Part shown: positions 33,064-41,986 of the stretch, one piece after another
Position numbering within the stretch: the stretch's first letter is position 1
Layout of the letters: every line of letters begins with the position of its first letter
DNA from: Danxiaibacter flavus
GTDB taxonomy: Bacteria; Bacteroidota; Bacteroidia; Chitinophagales; Chitinophagaceae
Direction of reading: 5' to 3'
Length of the DNA stretch: 64,000 nt
NCBI RefSeq assembly: GCF_041060425.1
Contig: NZ_JAULBC010000002.1
Coordinates: 930,001 to 994,000, forward strand
The notes under the pieces: generated by a model
What the model saw: only the letters and a program-made list of their open reading frames with translations
Told to the model about the DNA's origin: nothing
The model's database searches: none
Position numbers and translations under genes: made by a program

Positions 33064-34764
33064 ATGGCACTTCGTTTAAAAACTAAATTATCCCTTGGAC
33101 TGGCGTTTCTCTTCGCGGTTATACTCGTGTTCGGCGGCATGGGATTTTTTTATATTAACAGGTTGAGCAATGATGCCGACAATGTTCTTAAAAATAACTA
33201 TGAAAGCCTTGTAGCGTGCACAAATATATCCAAGTCCCTGGATTATATTGGTAAAGATGCCTCCGCACTGGCAACTATTGAAAGCAATCTAAAAAAAGAA
33301 GAGCTTAATATTACTGAGAATGGAGAACAGGAGGCTGTGAGTAAACTGCGCGACAATTTTGAAGCGCTAAAACTAGATATAAATGATTCCTTAAGGAAGA
33401 CCGGAATGCGGCAAGCTATTGAGCAGATCAATGAAGTTAACCAACAAGCAATTCTGAGAAAAAATGCTGTAGCAAAACGAACCGCGGAGGATGCTAAACT
33501 ATGGCTCACGTTGATCTTTACAGCACTCATTCTAGTCGTATTTACATTCATTTATAATTTTCCGTCGGTCATTTCCAATCCAGTAAGAGTATTGGCAGAA
33601 GGTATTACAGAGATTGCTAACAAAAACTATAAGAAAAGGATCAGGCTTGATCAGAATGACGAGTTTAAAGATCTGGCCAATGCATTTAACGGGATGGCGG
33701 AAAAACTGGATGAATATGAGCATAGCAATCTCGCACAAATCAAATTTGAAAAAAGCCGCATAGAAACTATTATCAACCAGATGAAGGATGGTATTATTGG
33801 ATTTGATGCGAACAAAAACATCCTTTTTATAAACGTTGTTGCGCAAAATTTACTCGGCATAAATGAGCAGGACATTATTGGAAGATACGCTGCTGATATT
33901 GCTGTAAGCAACGATCTGATGCGCACGCTACTGCAAACTGAAACCAACAAAAAAGAACTGAAGATATATGCGGACAATAAAGAAAGCTACTTTATAAAAG
34001 ACATTTTTGATGTAACCAATAATCAGCAGGTGATCGGCCAGGTGATCGTATTACGTAACATCACACCGTTCCATGAACTGAATGAGGCAAAAACAAATTT
34101 CATTGCTACCGTATCGCATGAGCTTAAAACACCCATATCGTCCATTAAGATGAGTGCAAGCCTGCTAAACGATACCCGTGTAGGAGGATTAAACGGAGAA
34201 CAACAGGACCTGATCAAAAGCATTAATGATGATTCGGACAGGCTGTTAAAGATCACAGGTGAACTGCTCAATATGTCGCAGGTAGAAACCGGCAATATTC
34301 AACTAAAGCTCCATCCAACGGAACCTGCAGCCATCACAGAACAGGCAATTCAGGCCGTACAGGTGCAGGCTGAGCAAAAGAAAATCCTGATAAGAAAATT
34401 CCTGGCAGAAAATCTGTTACCAGTAAATGTAGATTCGGAAAAAACAACATGGGTGCTTATTAACCTGCTTACCAATGCCATCAAATATTCGCCGGAGGAA
34501 ACCGTGGTTGACATCGGTGCTTTAATGGAAGGAGATCATATCAAATTCTACGTCAAGGATAACGGACTGGGTATTGACGAAAAATATCTGCCTAAATTAT
34601 TTGATCGTTATTTCAAAGTGCCTGGCACCAAAGAGCGTAGCGGTACCGGTCTGGGTCTTGCCATTTCCAAAGAATTCATAGAGGCCCAGGGTGGCAGTAT
34701 TTGGGTCAATAGCAGAATTGGCGAAGGCAGCGAATTTGGGTTTGAGCTTAAGGCTGTGAAATGA
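33064..34764 (+). CDS. HAMP-PAS sensor histidine kinase, partner of the split KdpD
   Basis: 566 residues: membrane spans at about 10-31 and 146-166 flanking a helical sensor region, HAMP domain about 168-222 (PVRVLAEGITEIANKNYKKR), PAS about 235-340, HisKA with the phospho-acceptor His352 in TVSHELKTPISSIK, and an HATPase domain with NLLTNAIKYSPEE, DNGLGIDEKYLPKLFDRYF and SGTGLGLAISKEF. It lacks the four-helix membrane domain of canonical KdpD. Gene order argues it serves kdp. No response regulator gene lies near. Its TGA stop is the start of a TGATGTACGATGTACGG word. Confidence 0.92.
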   Translation: MALRLKTKLSLGLAFLFAVILVFGGMGFFYINRLSNDADNVLKNNYESLVACTNISKSLDYIGKDASALATIESNLKKEELNITENGEQEAVSKLRDNFEALKLDINDSLRKTGMRQAIEQINEVNQQAILRKNAVAKRTAEDAKLWLTLIFTALILVVFTFIYNFPSVISNPVRVLAEGITEIANKNYKKRIRLDQNDEFKDLANAFNGMAEKLDEYEHSNLAQIKFEKSRIETIINQMKDGIIGFDANKNILFINVVAQNLLGINEQDIIGRYAADIAVSNDLMRTLLQTETNKKELKIYADNKESYFIKDIFDVTNNQQVIGQVIVLRNITPFHELNEAKTNFIATVSHELKTPISSIKMSASLLNDTRVGGLNGEQQDLIKSINDDSDRLLKITGELLNMSQVETGNIQLKLHPTEPAAITEQAIQAVQVQAEQKKILIRKFLAENLLPVNVDSEKTTWVLINLLTNAIKYSPEETVVDIGALMEGDHIKFYVKDNGLGIDEKYLPKLFDRYFKVPGTKERSGTGLGLAISKEFIEAQGGSIWVNSRIGEGSEFGFELKAVK

Positions 34765-34950
34765 TGTACGATGTACGGTGTACGATTTTAGATGTAATAC
34801 AATGGCTGATGTCTGATTTCTTCAGGCTCAATCATTTCAATATTTTTCAATCTCCACGTTCGATAGAAAATATTCTTCTTATTCAAAAATCCTGTCAATC
34901 ATTTAATCCCATAAATCCCGGTCCCGACAAAAAATCCCAATCAAGACAGA
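34762..34950. repeat. Mixed word repeats after the histidine kinase gene
   Basis: In order: GATGTACGATGTACGGTGTACG words from the stop codon, GGCTGATGTCTGATTTC words, and from about 34888 AATCCTGTCAATCATTTAATCC words of the AATCC family. Half-elements of three families side by side, no full palindrome. Confidence 0.68.
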
Positions 34951-34960
34951 TCCCAATAAA

Positions 34961-34989
34961 AAACGTCTCCCCAAAATGAAGAGACGTTT
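34961..34989 (-). terminator. Intrinsic terminator of lipA
   Basis: AAACGTCTC (34961-34969) and GAGACGTTT (34981-34989) form a 9-bp stem with an 11-nt loop. Read on the minus strand, downstream of lipA, the stem is followed by TTTATT with a run of six T overall. It starts 22 nt after the lipA stop codon. Confidence 0.87.
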
Positions 34990-35010
34990 CTGTAAAAAGT
35001 TGAACCTATT

Positions 35011-35949
35011 TTAAACAGCAGCATTAAGCGCCTTCTCATCTTCCCATTTTTTTCTTCCATAGCCAGGGAACACGTGACGTTCGCTGTGATAAGATGAGCG
35101 AACCAGCGGGCCACTTTCAACATAGTCAAATCCAAGCTCATACCCAATCTCTCGCAACTCTGCGAATTCATCAGGATGCACAAAACGCTGAACAGGTAAA
35201 TGCTTTTTGGTTGGTTGTAAATACTGCCCCAAAGTAATTACATCCACCCTGGCAGCTGCCAGATCTTCCAACGCCTGAACAACTTCTTCCTTGGTTTCGC
35301 CCAATCCGAGCATAATGCCGGTTTTTGTACGCATACCGCCTTCTTTCAAAATGCGAAGCACTTCAATACTTCTGCGGTATTTTGCCTGAATGCGCACCTG
35401 GCGGGTTAACCTTTCCACTGTTTCCAGATTGTGGCTCACCACTTCCGGCGCAGCATCAATCACGCGTTGAATATCTTCAGCCTTACCCTTAAAGTCGGGA
35501 ATCAGCGTTTCCAAAGTTGTTTCGGGATTTAATGCTTTTACAGCTTTAATAGTATTGTGCCAGATGATAGAGCCTCCGTCTTTCAGTTCATCTCTGTCTA
35601 CGCTGGTAATAACCGCATGTTTAACCTTCATCAGGTTGATGGCTTCTGCCACACGTTGCGGTTCATCCCAGTCAACAGACTCAGGACGACCGGTGGCAAC
35701 GGCACAAAAGCCGCAGCTTCTGGTACACACGTTACCCAGAATCATAAATGTTGCCGTTCCTGCTCCCCAACACTCGCCCATGTTCGGGCAATTTCCGCTT
35801 TCGCAGATTGTGTGCAACTTGTGTGTATCTACCAGCCCGCGTACATGTTTGTAACTCTCTCCTATCGGTAGTTTAACTCTAAGCCAATTGGGCTTTTTAA
35901 CTTTAGTTTCTTCTGTATTTACGTTAGAAACAACGGGTAATTCCTGCAT
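35011..35949 (-). CDS. lipA: Lipoyl synthase
   Basis: Radical-SAM enzyme that inserts two sulfurs into protein-bound octanoyl groups. Both iron-sulfur sites are visible: auxiliary cluster CESGNCPNMGECWG and radical-SAM CTRSCGFCAVATG. The C-terminal RSSYHSERHVF carries the conserved RSSYH serine. The ATG at 35947-35949 gives 312 residues, close to the family norm; an upstream in-frame ATG would add 21 unlikely residues. Confidence 0.95.
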   Translation of the reverse strand: MQELPVVSNVNTEETKVKKPNWLRVKLPIGESYKHVRGLVDTHKLHTICESGNCPNMGECWGAGTATFMILGNVCTRSCGFCAVATGRPESVDWDEPQRVAEAINLMKVKHAVITSVDRDELKDGGSIIWHNTIKAVKALNPETTLETLIPDFKGKAEDIQRVIDAAPEVVSHNLETVERLTRQVRIQAKYRRSIEVLRILKEGGMRTKTGIMLGLGETKEEVVQALEDLAAARVDVITLGQYLQPTKKHLPVQRFVHPDEFAELREIGYELGFDYVESGPLVRSSYHSERHVFPGYGRKKWEDEKALNAAV

Positions 35950-36184
35950 CTTCTTTTCTTTTTTGCCTGTCTCTCTATCGATTCCGGCTGCACTGCAGTC
36001 GTCATCCATCACTCGACAAGGTTGTTTTCTCTAAACTGTTTAACCGGATTTGGGGTATTTAACAAGCGTGATGCAGCCAACCACTGCTATGGCTCTGAAG
36101 CAAAAAAATTATCAAACAGTTGAAAATCAACAAATTAATAAATTTTTAAAATCGCTTCGACTGCTCGCTATCTGCAAAAATAAC

Positions 36185-36988
36185 TTACTTTCTCTTACCA
36201 AATGCCACGGCAACGTAAGCGTTAAAGAAGAACTTCTTGGGTTCGGACCCAATCATTTGAGCAATATCCTGTGTATAATAGGCAGCGGTTACGCCGGTTT
36301 CTACTGCAGAAAGGAGTTCATTAAAGCGTCCGTAATCGAAACGTAGTGCAAGTCTGGCATGAACGCCGGGTACAAATTTTATCTGGGAAAAACCTTTTGT
36401 AAAACCTGCTGCGCCTAAAATATTGGTCGCGTCTATAAACTGGTGAGCCGTCTGATCGGTATAACGGATATCAATTGCATTGTTAGATGCCGAATCTCCC
36501 ACTGTAAGATAATATGGCTTTAACAATCCCGCAGAAAAACCTCCGCCGTAGATAGCGGAAACGGCGATACCATTTTTGTTGCCCTTGCCGCCAATTAATC
36601 GCTGCCCTCCAAGGCCAAGGTTCAAATAATAAAAGTTGTTTATTTTACCATATACGTAGGGATTGCCTATCGAAAATCCGCCAATTGGCGCTCCGGGGGA
36701 TTTTTCCTCTTTGGGATGTTTGCGCTCGCTAAGCTCTACCCACCACAAGAATGTTTTTGTTACTGTTTTATACCTGCCGTGCTCATAAAATATACCATAA
36801 CCGTCTGTGCTTAACTTGATGCCGAAGGCTCCCTGCTTGTTAAAAATAATCGTGCCTTCTTCCTCTTGTTTGATCAGTTGATTGACGCGATCTTTCTTCT
36901 CCTGCTTTTTCTGTTCCTTGCTGCTGCTCTGTGCATTAACAAACAATGCCGCCATGCTTACCGTTAAAACCAGAATAATCTTCTTCAC
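36185..36988 (-). CDS. Exported hypothetical protein, probable outer-membrane barrel
   Basis: 267 residues if translation starts at the GTG at 36986-36988, which places a good signal peptide first (KKIILVLTVSMAALFVNA, cleaved before QSSS). A charged linker follows, then glycine/aromatic strands (GFSIGNPYVYGKINNFYYLN, GIAVSAIYGGGFSAGLLKPY) and a closing FFNAYVAVAFGKRK, consistent with a small barrel. No named family recognised. It is divergent from the OsmC gene, whose ATG is only 43 nt away. Confidence 0.72.
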   Translation of the reverse strand: MKKIILVLTVSMAALFVNAQSSSKEQKKQEKKDRVNQLIKQEEEGTIIFNKQGAFGIKLSTDGYGIFYEHGRYKTVTKTFLWWVELSERKHPKEEKSPGAPIGGFSIGNPYVYGKINNFYYLNLGLGGQRLIGGKGNKNGIAVSAIYGGGFSAGLLKPYYLTVGDSASNNAIDIRYTDQTAHQFIDATNILGAAGFTKGFSQIKFVPGVHARLALRFDYGRFNELLSAVETGVTAAYYTQDIAQMIGSEPKKFFFNAYVAVAFGKRK

Positions 36989-37031
36989 GTTATGTATATT
37001 TGTTGCTTGTAAATTTAGAAAAAACAATATA

Positions 37032-37436
37032 ATGACCTCACAAATTATTTATAAAGGTGATCTGAGAACACAGGCTACACATTTGCAAAGTAATACTATT
37101 ATTGAAACGGACGCTCCAACAGACAACCATGGAAAAGGAGAACGTTTTTCTCCAACGGATATTGTGGCAACGGCGCTGGGTAGTTGCATGCTGACTATTA
37201 TGGGTATAAAAGCACGCGATTTAGAGGTAAATCTTGATGGCACATCCATAGAAATCACCAAAATAATGGCAGCGGAACCAAGAAGAATTGGTGGCATAAA
37301 AGTGACTTTTAATTTTCCTGAGGGTTTACAGGTTGACGAAAAACAAAGAACAGTTCTTGAAAGAGCAGCAATCACCTGCCCTGTAGCTAAGAGCCTTCAT
37401 CCGGACCTGGTTCAGGATGTAGTGTTTAATTGGTAG
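37032..37436 (+). CDS. OsmC-family protein
   Basis: 134 residues from ATG 37032. OsmC/Ohr fold with FSPTDIVATALGSCMLTIMG near 40-59 carrying the first cysteine, and AAITCPVAKSLHPDLVQDV near 112 carrying the second. Both catalytic cysteines are present, so thiol peroxidase activity on organic hydroperoxides is plausible. Closest to the YhfA/OsmC-like group rather than Ohr. Confidence 0.87.
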   Translation: MTSQIIYKGDLRTQATHLQSNTIIETDAPTDNHGKGERFSPTDIVATALGSCMLTIMGIKARDLEVNLDGTSIEITKIMAAEPRRIGGIKVTFNFPEGLQVDEKQRTVLERAAITCPVAKSLHPDLVQDVVFNW

Positions 37437-37442
37437 AGAGAC

Positions 37443-37761
37443 ATCGCTGATGTCTGATTTGTTGATCTCTGATCTGGGCGATGCGGATTTAACATGCTGA
37501 CTAAACGCATCCAGCAAATCTCCCAGGAAATGGGATTAAGAATCGCTGATGTCTGATCTATTGATCTCTGATCTGGGCGATCCGGATTTGGGCTGCAGAC
37601 TAAATTCATCTGGCAAAAAATCGATGATGTCTAATTTGGAACGATGCGGATTTTGGAACGCTAACTGAATTGTTTCAGCAAATCGCCGGGGAAATGGTAA
37701 TTATAAAAGCAAGCTGTTGCACCGGAACAAATCAGAGATCAACAAATCAGACATCAGCGAT
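37443..37761. repeat. Perfect 31-bp inverted repeat enclosing degenerate tandem copies
   Basis: ATCGCTGATGTCTGATTTGT and continuation (37443-37473) is exactly complementary to 37731-37761. Between them are two further degenerate direct copies starting at 37542 and 37620, with words GATCTCTGATCTGGGCGATG. The right arm contains the last codons and TGA stop of the DUF2851 gene on the minus strand. Confidence 0.92.
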
Positions 37762-39024
37762 TTTTAGCATTTTGCTTCCTACAGCACATCTCAAACATTC
37801 CTTCCTGTTGCAATAATTTTTATGCAGTTCAAGTAAGGCCTGGGAATCTAAAGCCGAAGTGCACGAAACGCCTTTTTCTTTCCAGTGCTTTGTTATGTTA
37901 TTGTCCTCTGAGCGGAGTTGTGATAGCCAGTCGACTGATTTGTCTTTCCAGCGATGCTCATTGTGGTATTGTCCATAACTAAATAATACCGGCGCGATAG
38001 TGTTTATGATAATATTTTCTATCATCTGATCGCCAAGATGTTTAGGTTTGAAAGTAGTCTCCTCGTCAAAACGATAATGATAATGCCAGTAATCGTTGGC
38101 CGTTATATTCAATAATCCTTTTAACTCAAAAATGGTGTCGGCAGCTTTTATTTTGGAGAACAAGTGAGATGCTGAATAAACCAGGGTAGCCAATTGCGCC
38201 AGACGCAATCCGGGAAAATTAGCCGGACGCATTCTTAGAAACACCGGAGAAATAAGCGCGGGCTCCAATCCATGCTTTGCTTTGAGAAAACGGTATTCCC
38301 GCTGCAGCATCTGTGGATATGCTTCTTCAAAATCATCGTTTAACAGTCCTGCCTGCCCTAATAAAAGCGCTTCGAGTTGATTAAGCTGACTCTTATGTTT
38401 TGCCAGAATATTGATGGAAATACTTTTGGCGATAGATTCAAAAGACTCCATATTCACTTTCACGCCAAAATTTCTGGCAAGCATCCACCAAAAAGTTTCT
38501 TCCCAATGATTGCCGCTTTCCTGAAAAAGTTCAAGCACGTTTTGTGACCGTGCAGACAACCGTTCCACAGCCAGTCGCTCTTTCCAGCTCATCCATCCTA
38601 TTTGAGACAATAATGGTAACTGGTTTTCGCATGCTGAAAAACTTTTACTATTCATCAATGCCTCGTACTGCTGAAGCATAAGAATAGAAACAAGCGGCTG
38701 CAGCTCCAGCGATGGCAATACTGATCCGTTGGCTAAAGTCACATCTTTATCATGCTGCCATACAACATGTAGTATAACTGTATTGTAGTTAGGATCTGTA
38801 TGATGTGAGTGAATGTACCAATGCGACGCTACGAGGTGCAATTCAATGCTTCCGGCAAGAATGGTATTATCTATTTTAATTTTGGCTTCGAGAAAATCCG
38901 GCCCCTGGTTATGATTTAGCTGTCCGGGTACCAATACCAGCAAGCATTCATTATTAGTTGTCAGCAGGCTTTTACGATTAAAATATTGGAATTGCCAGAT
39001 AAACTGGAGTAAACGTTCGGTCAT
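37747..39024 (-). CDS. DUF2851 family protein
   Basis: 425 residues, soluble. Diagnostic stretch LVPGQLNHNQGPDFLEAKIK near 31-50 followed by GSIELHLVASHWYIHSHHTD and NTVILHVVWQHDKD, the conserved core of DUF2851. The C-terminus has a four-cysteine knuckle (NYCNRKECLRCAVG) that could bind zinc. Function unknown; the core resembles nuclease-like sandwiches only loosely. The last five codons (KIADV and the stop) are encoded by a repeat arm. Confidence 0.88.
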   Translation of the reverse strand: MTERLLQFIWQFQYFNRKSLLTTNNECLLVLVPGQLNHNQGPDFLEAKIKIDNTILAGSIELHLVASHWYIHSHHTDPNYNTVILHVVWQHDKDVTLANGSVLPSLELQPLVSILMLQQYEALMNSKSFSACENQLPLLSQIGWMSWKERLAVERLSARSQNVLELFQESGNHWEETFWWMLARNFGVKVNMESFESIAKSISINILAKHKSQLNQLEALLLGQAGLLNDDFEEAYPQMLQREYRFLKAKHGLEPALISPVFLRMRPANFPGLRLAQLATLVYSASHLFSKIKAADTIFELKGLLNITANDYWHYHYRFDEETTFKPKHLGDQMIENIIINTIAPVLFSYGQYHNEHRWKDKSVDWLSQLRSEDNNITKHWKEKGVSCTSALDSQALLELHKNYCNRKECLRCAVGSKMLKIADV

Positions 39025-39391
39025 GAGTTTAAGGGTTTAAAGCGGTGAGCTATTAGCTATTAGCTTATTGCTGCGAATGTAGGAAGAAAAAAGGTATGAG
39101 GTGAGAGGTTTCTGGTATCAGGTGTCAGGTATCAGATTTCAGATTTCAGGTTTGTGTGAGATTGGCAATGTAAGGACTAAGGCATGAGGTATAGGTATTA
39201 GGTAAAAGCCAACAATCAAAAGCTTATATGAAAATGACGATTTTAGAGCAAGCAATAAAAAATATGCACTATCGAAATCCCTTCGAACCTTATGCATCAA
39301 TCCTCATACCTCATACCTTATGCCTCATACCTGAAACCTGATACCTGACACCTGATACCCAAGCTAACAGCTCATAGCTAAAAGCTCACAG
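39025..39391. repeat. Nested inverted repeats between the DUF2851 and maf genes
   Basis: Outer arms are AGCTATTAGC words (39041-39065) and their complements CAGCTCATAGCTAAAAGCTC (to 39391). Inside, TATCAGGTGTCAGGTATCAG (39116-39135) is exactly complementary to 39338-39357. The innermost part has GGCATGAGGTATAGG words paired with CTCATACCTTATGCCTC. The outer right arm contains the maf stop codon. Confidence 0.9.
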
Positions 39392-39964
39392 CTTCTCCAG
39401 CTCCTGCACCACTCTGCTTACAGGCAAGCCCATTACGTTATAGAAATCTCCATTTACGGACTTTATACCGACAACTCCAATCCACTCTTGTATGGCATAT
39501 GCGCCAGCTTTGTCATAAGGCTTGTAGTTGTCGACATAAAACTCTATTTGTTCTTGTGTAATAGGATGAAAATAAACATCGGTTATGTCAGCGAAAGCAA
39601 TATCATCGTTCTCTGAAAGAATAGACACACCTGTGATCACCTGGTGTTTTTTACCGGATAATGCAGTAAGAATGGCAATGGCATCCTCTCTGTCTTTTGG
39701 CTTTCCAATTACCTTGTTATCCAAAACAACAATGGTATCTGCAGCCAACACCGGTTGTATGGGAATATCATTTTCAATACAATAGTCCTTAACCGCTATT
39801 GCTTTATTGCGAGCAATGAAAATCGGCACCTGTTCAATAGGTAAATCTTCAGGAAAGTCCTCATTGGAATGCCGTACTACAATTTCAAACGGAACTTCCG
39901 CCCATTCAAGTAATTGTTTTCTACGTGGCGATTGCGAGGCTAGTATAATAAATGGAAGAGGCAT
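39386..39964 (-). CDS. maf: Maf-like nucleoside triphosphate pyrophosphatase
   Basis: 192 residues. Family motifs: ILASQSPRRKQLLEWAEVPF at 7-26, LAADTIVVLDNKVIGKPKDR near 73 with catalytic Asp, LSGKKHQVITGVSI, and DKAGAYAIQEWIGV near 150. Hydrolyses non-canonical or pyrimidine NTPs (dTTP/UTP type, judging by the short C-terminus). Stop codon lies in an AGCTGTGAGC word. It shares its direction with the UbiA and KdsC-like genes. Confidence 0.93.
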   Translation of the reverse strand: MPLPFIILASQSPRRKQLLEWAEVPFEIVVRHSNEDFPEDLPIEQVPIFIARNKAIAVKDYCIENDIPIQPVLAADTIVVLDNKVIGKPKDREDAIAILTALSGKKHQVITGVSILSENDDIAFADITDVYFHPITQEQIEFYVDNYKPYDKAGAYAIQEWIGVVGIKSVNGDFYNVMGLPVSRVVQELEKL

Positions 39965-40115
39965 GGTAGTGAATGGTCAATGGTGAATAGTGAATAGTAA
40001 ATAGTCAAAGGTGAAACCTGTTTATTGTTGGAATGAGACATTCATTTTAAAAAAACTGATCGTGATTCAGAATGCTGTTACCCGTTTCACTATTCACCAT
40101 TCACTTTTCACTATG
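39964..40115. repeat. Inverted repeat, GTGAATAGTGAA family, between the prenyltransferase and maf genes
   Basis: GTAGTGAATGGTCAATGGTG and further words follow the maf start; TTTCACTATTCACCATTCAC and TTTTCACTATG close the element by 40114. The right arm contains the prenyltransferase stop codon (CTA at 40111-40113). Confidence 0.82.
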
Positions 40116-41052
40116 AATATATTCTGAAAAAGATCATCGATAGAATTCCCGTAAACATTACCAGTTTTATCAACGAACTTAATTTATGGTAATCTTCGGA
40201 ACTTACTGCTGTATATAATTTTTTTAGTATCCACAGCAAAGGCGCCACCGTTAGCAGAATACAATAGATAACACTAATCCACCAGCCAAGCCGCAATGCA
40301 TAGATCTGTACAATAAGCAATGCAGCCACCAGCACTATCAGCCATACTGCTACAAAAACCTTTGTTGCATTCACGCCCCACATAATGGGCATGGTTTTAC
40401 AACCGTAACGCCGGTCACCTTCAATATCTTCCATATCTTTTATTACTTCTCTGATCAGGGAAATAATAAAAGCAAATCCGGAATAGAGGAAAGTAACGCG
40501 TATGATCTTGTTTACATTTAACTGATCATTTGAATCGAAACCCAGAATATGACTGTTCTCGGCCCACGTAATTACCAATATTACCCATGCGGTAAGTAAG
40601 GATATTAATACGTTGCCTATCAGAAACTTCTTCTTGAACGAAATGGAATAAATAAACAGAAGGATAACACAGAGAATGTTTGCAAACCCAAGCAGGTATG
40701 CTCTTGAAGTAAAATCAATAACAAAACCCATAGCTATCCCCGCAATACTTAGCACAAGATGCCAGATGATGGTCCATCGGCGTTTTATAATTTTTTCAAC
40801 AACCAATTTATCAGGCTTATTTACCTGGTCAATGTCCAGGTCAAAATAATCATTGATGATGTATCCGGCTGCAGCAATCAGCACTGATGACGCACACAAA
40901 AGAAAAAACCTCCAGCCATAAATGTTAGGCACAAGATCGGCTTTGTTAAACGCCGGTAATATTACACAATACAAGAAAAGCACTTGTGTAAGTGCGATAA
41001 ACACCAGGTTGGGCCAGCGAACAAGTCTGAAAAATGCGCTAACTAACTTCAA
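40111..41052 (-). CDS. UbiA-family prenyltransferase
   Basis: 313 residues with about eight or nine membrane spans. First aspartate motif INDYFDLDIDQVNKPDK near 65 and second KDMEDIEGDRRYG near 207, both acidic clusters needed for Mg-prenyl diphosphate. Bacteroidota homologues are annotated as geranylgeranylglycerol-phosphate geranylgeranyltransferase, but substrate is unproven; a quinone-related or lipid role is possible. Gene order prenyltransferase-KdsC-DUF2520 is a conserved arrangement as far as I know. Confidence 0.86.
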   Translation of the reverse strand: MKLVSAFFRLVRWPNLVFIALTQVLFLYCVILPAFNKADLVPNIYGWRFFLLCASSVLIAAAGYIINDYFDLDIDQVNKPDKLVVEKIIKRRWTIIWHLVLSIAGIAMGFVIDFTSRAYLLGFANILCVILLFIYSISFKKKFLIGNVLISLLTAWVILVITWAENSHILGFDSNDQLNVNKIIRVTFLYSGFAFIISLIREVIKDMEDIEGDRRYGCKTMPIMWGVNATKVFVAVWLIVLVAALLIVQIYALRLGWWISVIYCILLTVAPLLWILKKLYTAVSSEDYHKLSSLIKLVMFTGILSMIFFRIYS

Positions 41053-41103
41053 AACAATATTTTATAGGGATAAAAATAGGCAACAAATTCTTTTAACCAA
41101 GAA

Positions 41104-41625
41104 TTACTGCGCCTTTATATGGGTTTTGAGTTCCCAGCCACCGTTTAATTTTAACACTTTTTCGATCACATCACGAACACAACCTGCGCCGCCGGTCAAC
41201 GGTGATATATATAAGGAGATGTCTTTTATTTCTATAGCGGCATCTGTGGGACTGCAGGGCAATTTGCAAAGTCTCATGGCTTCATGGTCCGGAATGTCAT
41301 CGCCCATAAAGAGGGTTTCAGCAGTCGTGCTTCCAATACTTTTCAAGTAATCGAGTAAACAGGCAGCTTTATCTTCCACTCGCATGAACACGTTGGTAAT
41401 GCCCAGTTTATTCAACCTTTCTTTTACTTCCTGCGAAAAAGCGCCGGAAATAACAGCTACATTGTAGCCCTTTTTAACAGCCAGCTGTAAGGCATAACCG
41501 TCTTTAATATTCATACGTCTTACCATTACGCCCCCGGGCATAACCAACAGCGAGCCATCGGTCATTACACCATCAACATCAAAAACAAATGTGTTTATAC
41601 CTTTAAATATTTCGAGAACGTTCAT
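41104..41625 (-). CDS. HAD-family phosphatase, KDO 8-phosphate phosphatase-like
   Basis: 173 residues, capless HAD of the KdsC type: FDVDGVMTDGSLLVMPGG near 14 (nucleophile and acid aspartates), NIKDGYALQLAVKKGYNVAV, SGAFSQEVKERL and FMGDDIPDHEAM near 107. Such enzymes act as tetramers and dephosphorylate KDO 8-phosphate for lipopolysaccharide. No other KDO gene is in the window, so specificity is by family resemblance. Confidence 0.87.
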   Translation of the reverse strand: MNVLEIFKGINTFVFDVDGVMTDGSLLVMPGGVMVRRMNIKDGYALQLAVKKGYNVAVISGAFSQEVKERLNKLGITNVFMRVEDKAACLLDYLKSIGSTTAETLFMGDDIPDHEAMRLCKLPCSPTDAAIEIKDISLYISPLTGGAGCVRDVIEKVLKLNGGWELKTHIKAQ

Positions 41626-41702
41626 GATAAGAATACTAAAACGGGTGAATGTTCAAACTAAACATGTGCGGATAATTGCTGTATATCCGCACATGCATAT
41701 AA

Positions 41703-41939
41703 TTATTTCTGGTTGTCTCTCCATTCATACACCCATGCGCTCTGTATCATTTCCAGGTGTCCTTCGGTAGACTGCTCGCGAGTGCCGTGAAAATTGGGTG
41801 TTTCAAGTACCCATTCAAGCAGATCGGTGAAGCGTACGCGATAAATTCTTCCTTCATTGAAATCATCTCCAAATCGCTCATACAGTTTCATGGCAATGTC
41901 TTCGTGATCACTCCAGTGAATTGGTGGTTCAAATGTCAT
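41703..41939 (-). CDS. iscX: IscX-like Fe-S assembly protein
   Basis: 78 residues from ATG 41937-41939. IscX core: EPPIHWSDHEDIAMKLYERF at 4-23, then VRFTDLLEWVLETPNF and an acidic surface, as in E. coli IscX (66 residues), with about a dozen extra C-terminal residues ending in WVYEWRDNQK. Acts as an acidic adaptor of cysteine desulfurase IscS. Located 47 nt downstream of the ferredoxin gene; in proteobacteria fdx and iscX are also adjacent, which supports both calls. Confidence 0.85.
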   Translation of the reverse strand: MTFEPPIHWSDHEDIAMKLYERFGDDFNEGRIYRVRFTDLLEWVLETPNFHGTREQSTEGHLEMIQSAWVYEWRDNQK

Positions 41940-41986
41940 ATTAAAATTTTTCTTCTTTAAATTATGTAAGCTTTTTGCAAATGAAA

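Noticed and set aside
31796..34764. A frameshift splitting a normal kdpD into two genes
   Set aside because: The second gene has its own membrane sensor, HAMP and PAS domains rather than the remaining KdpD membrane domain, and 137 nt including a repeat separate them.
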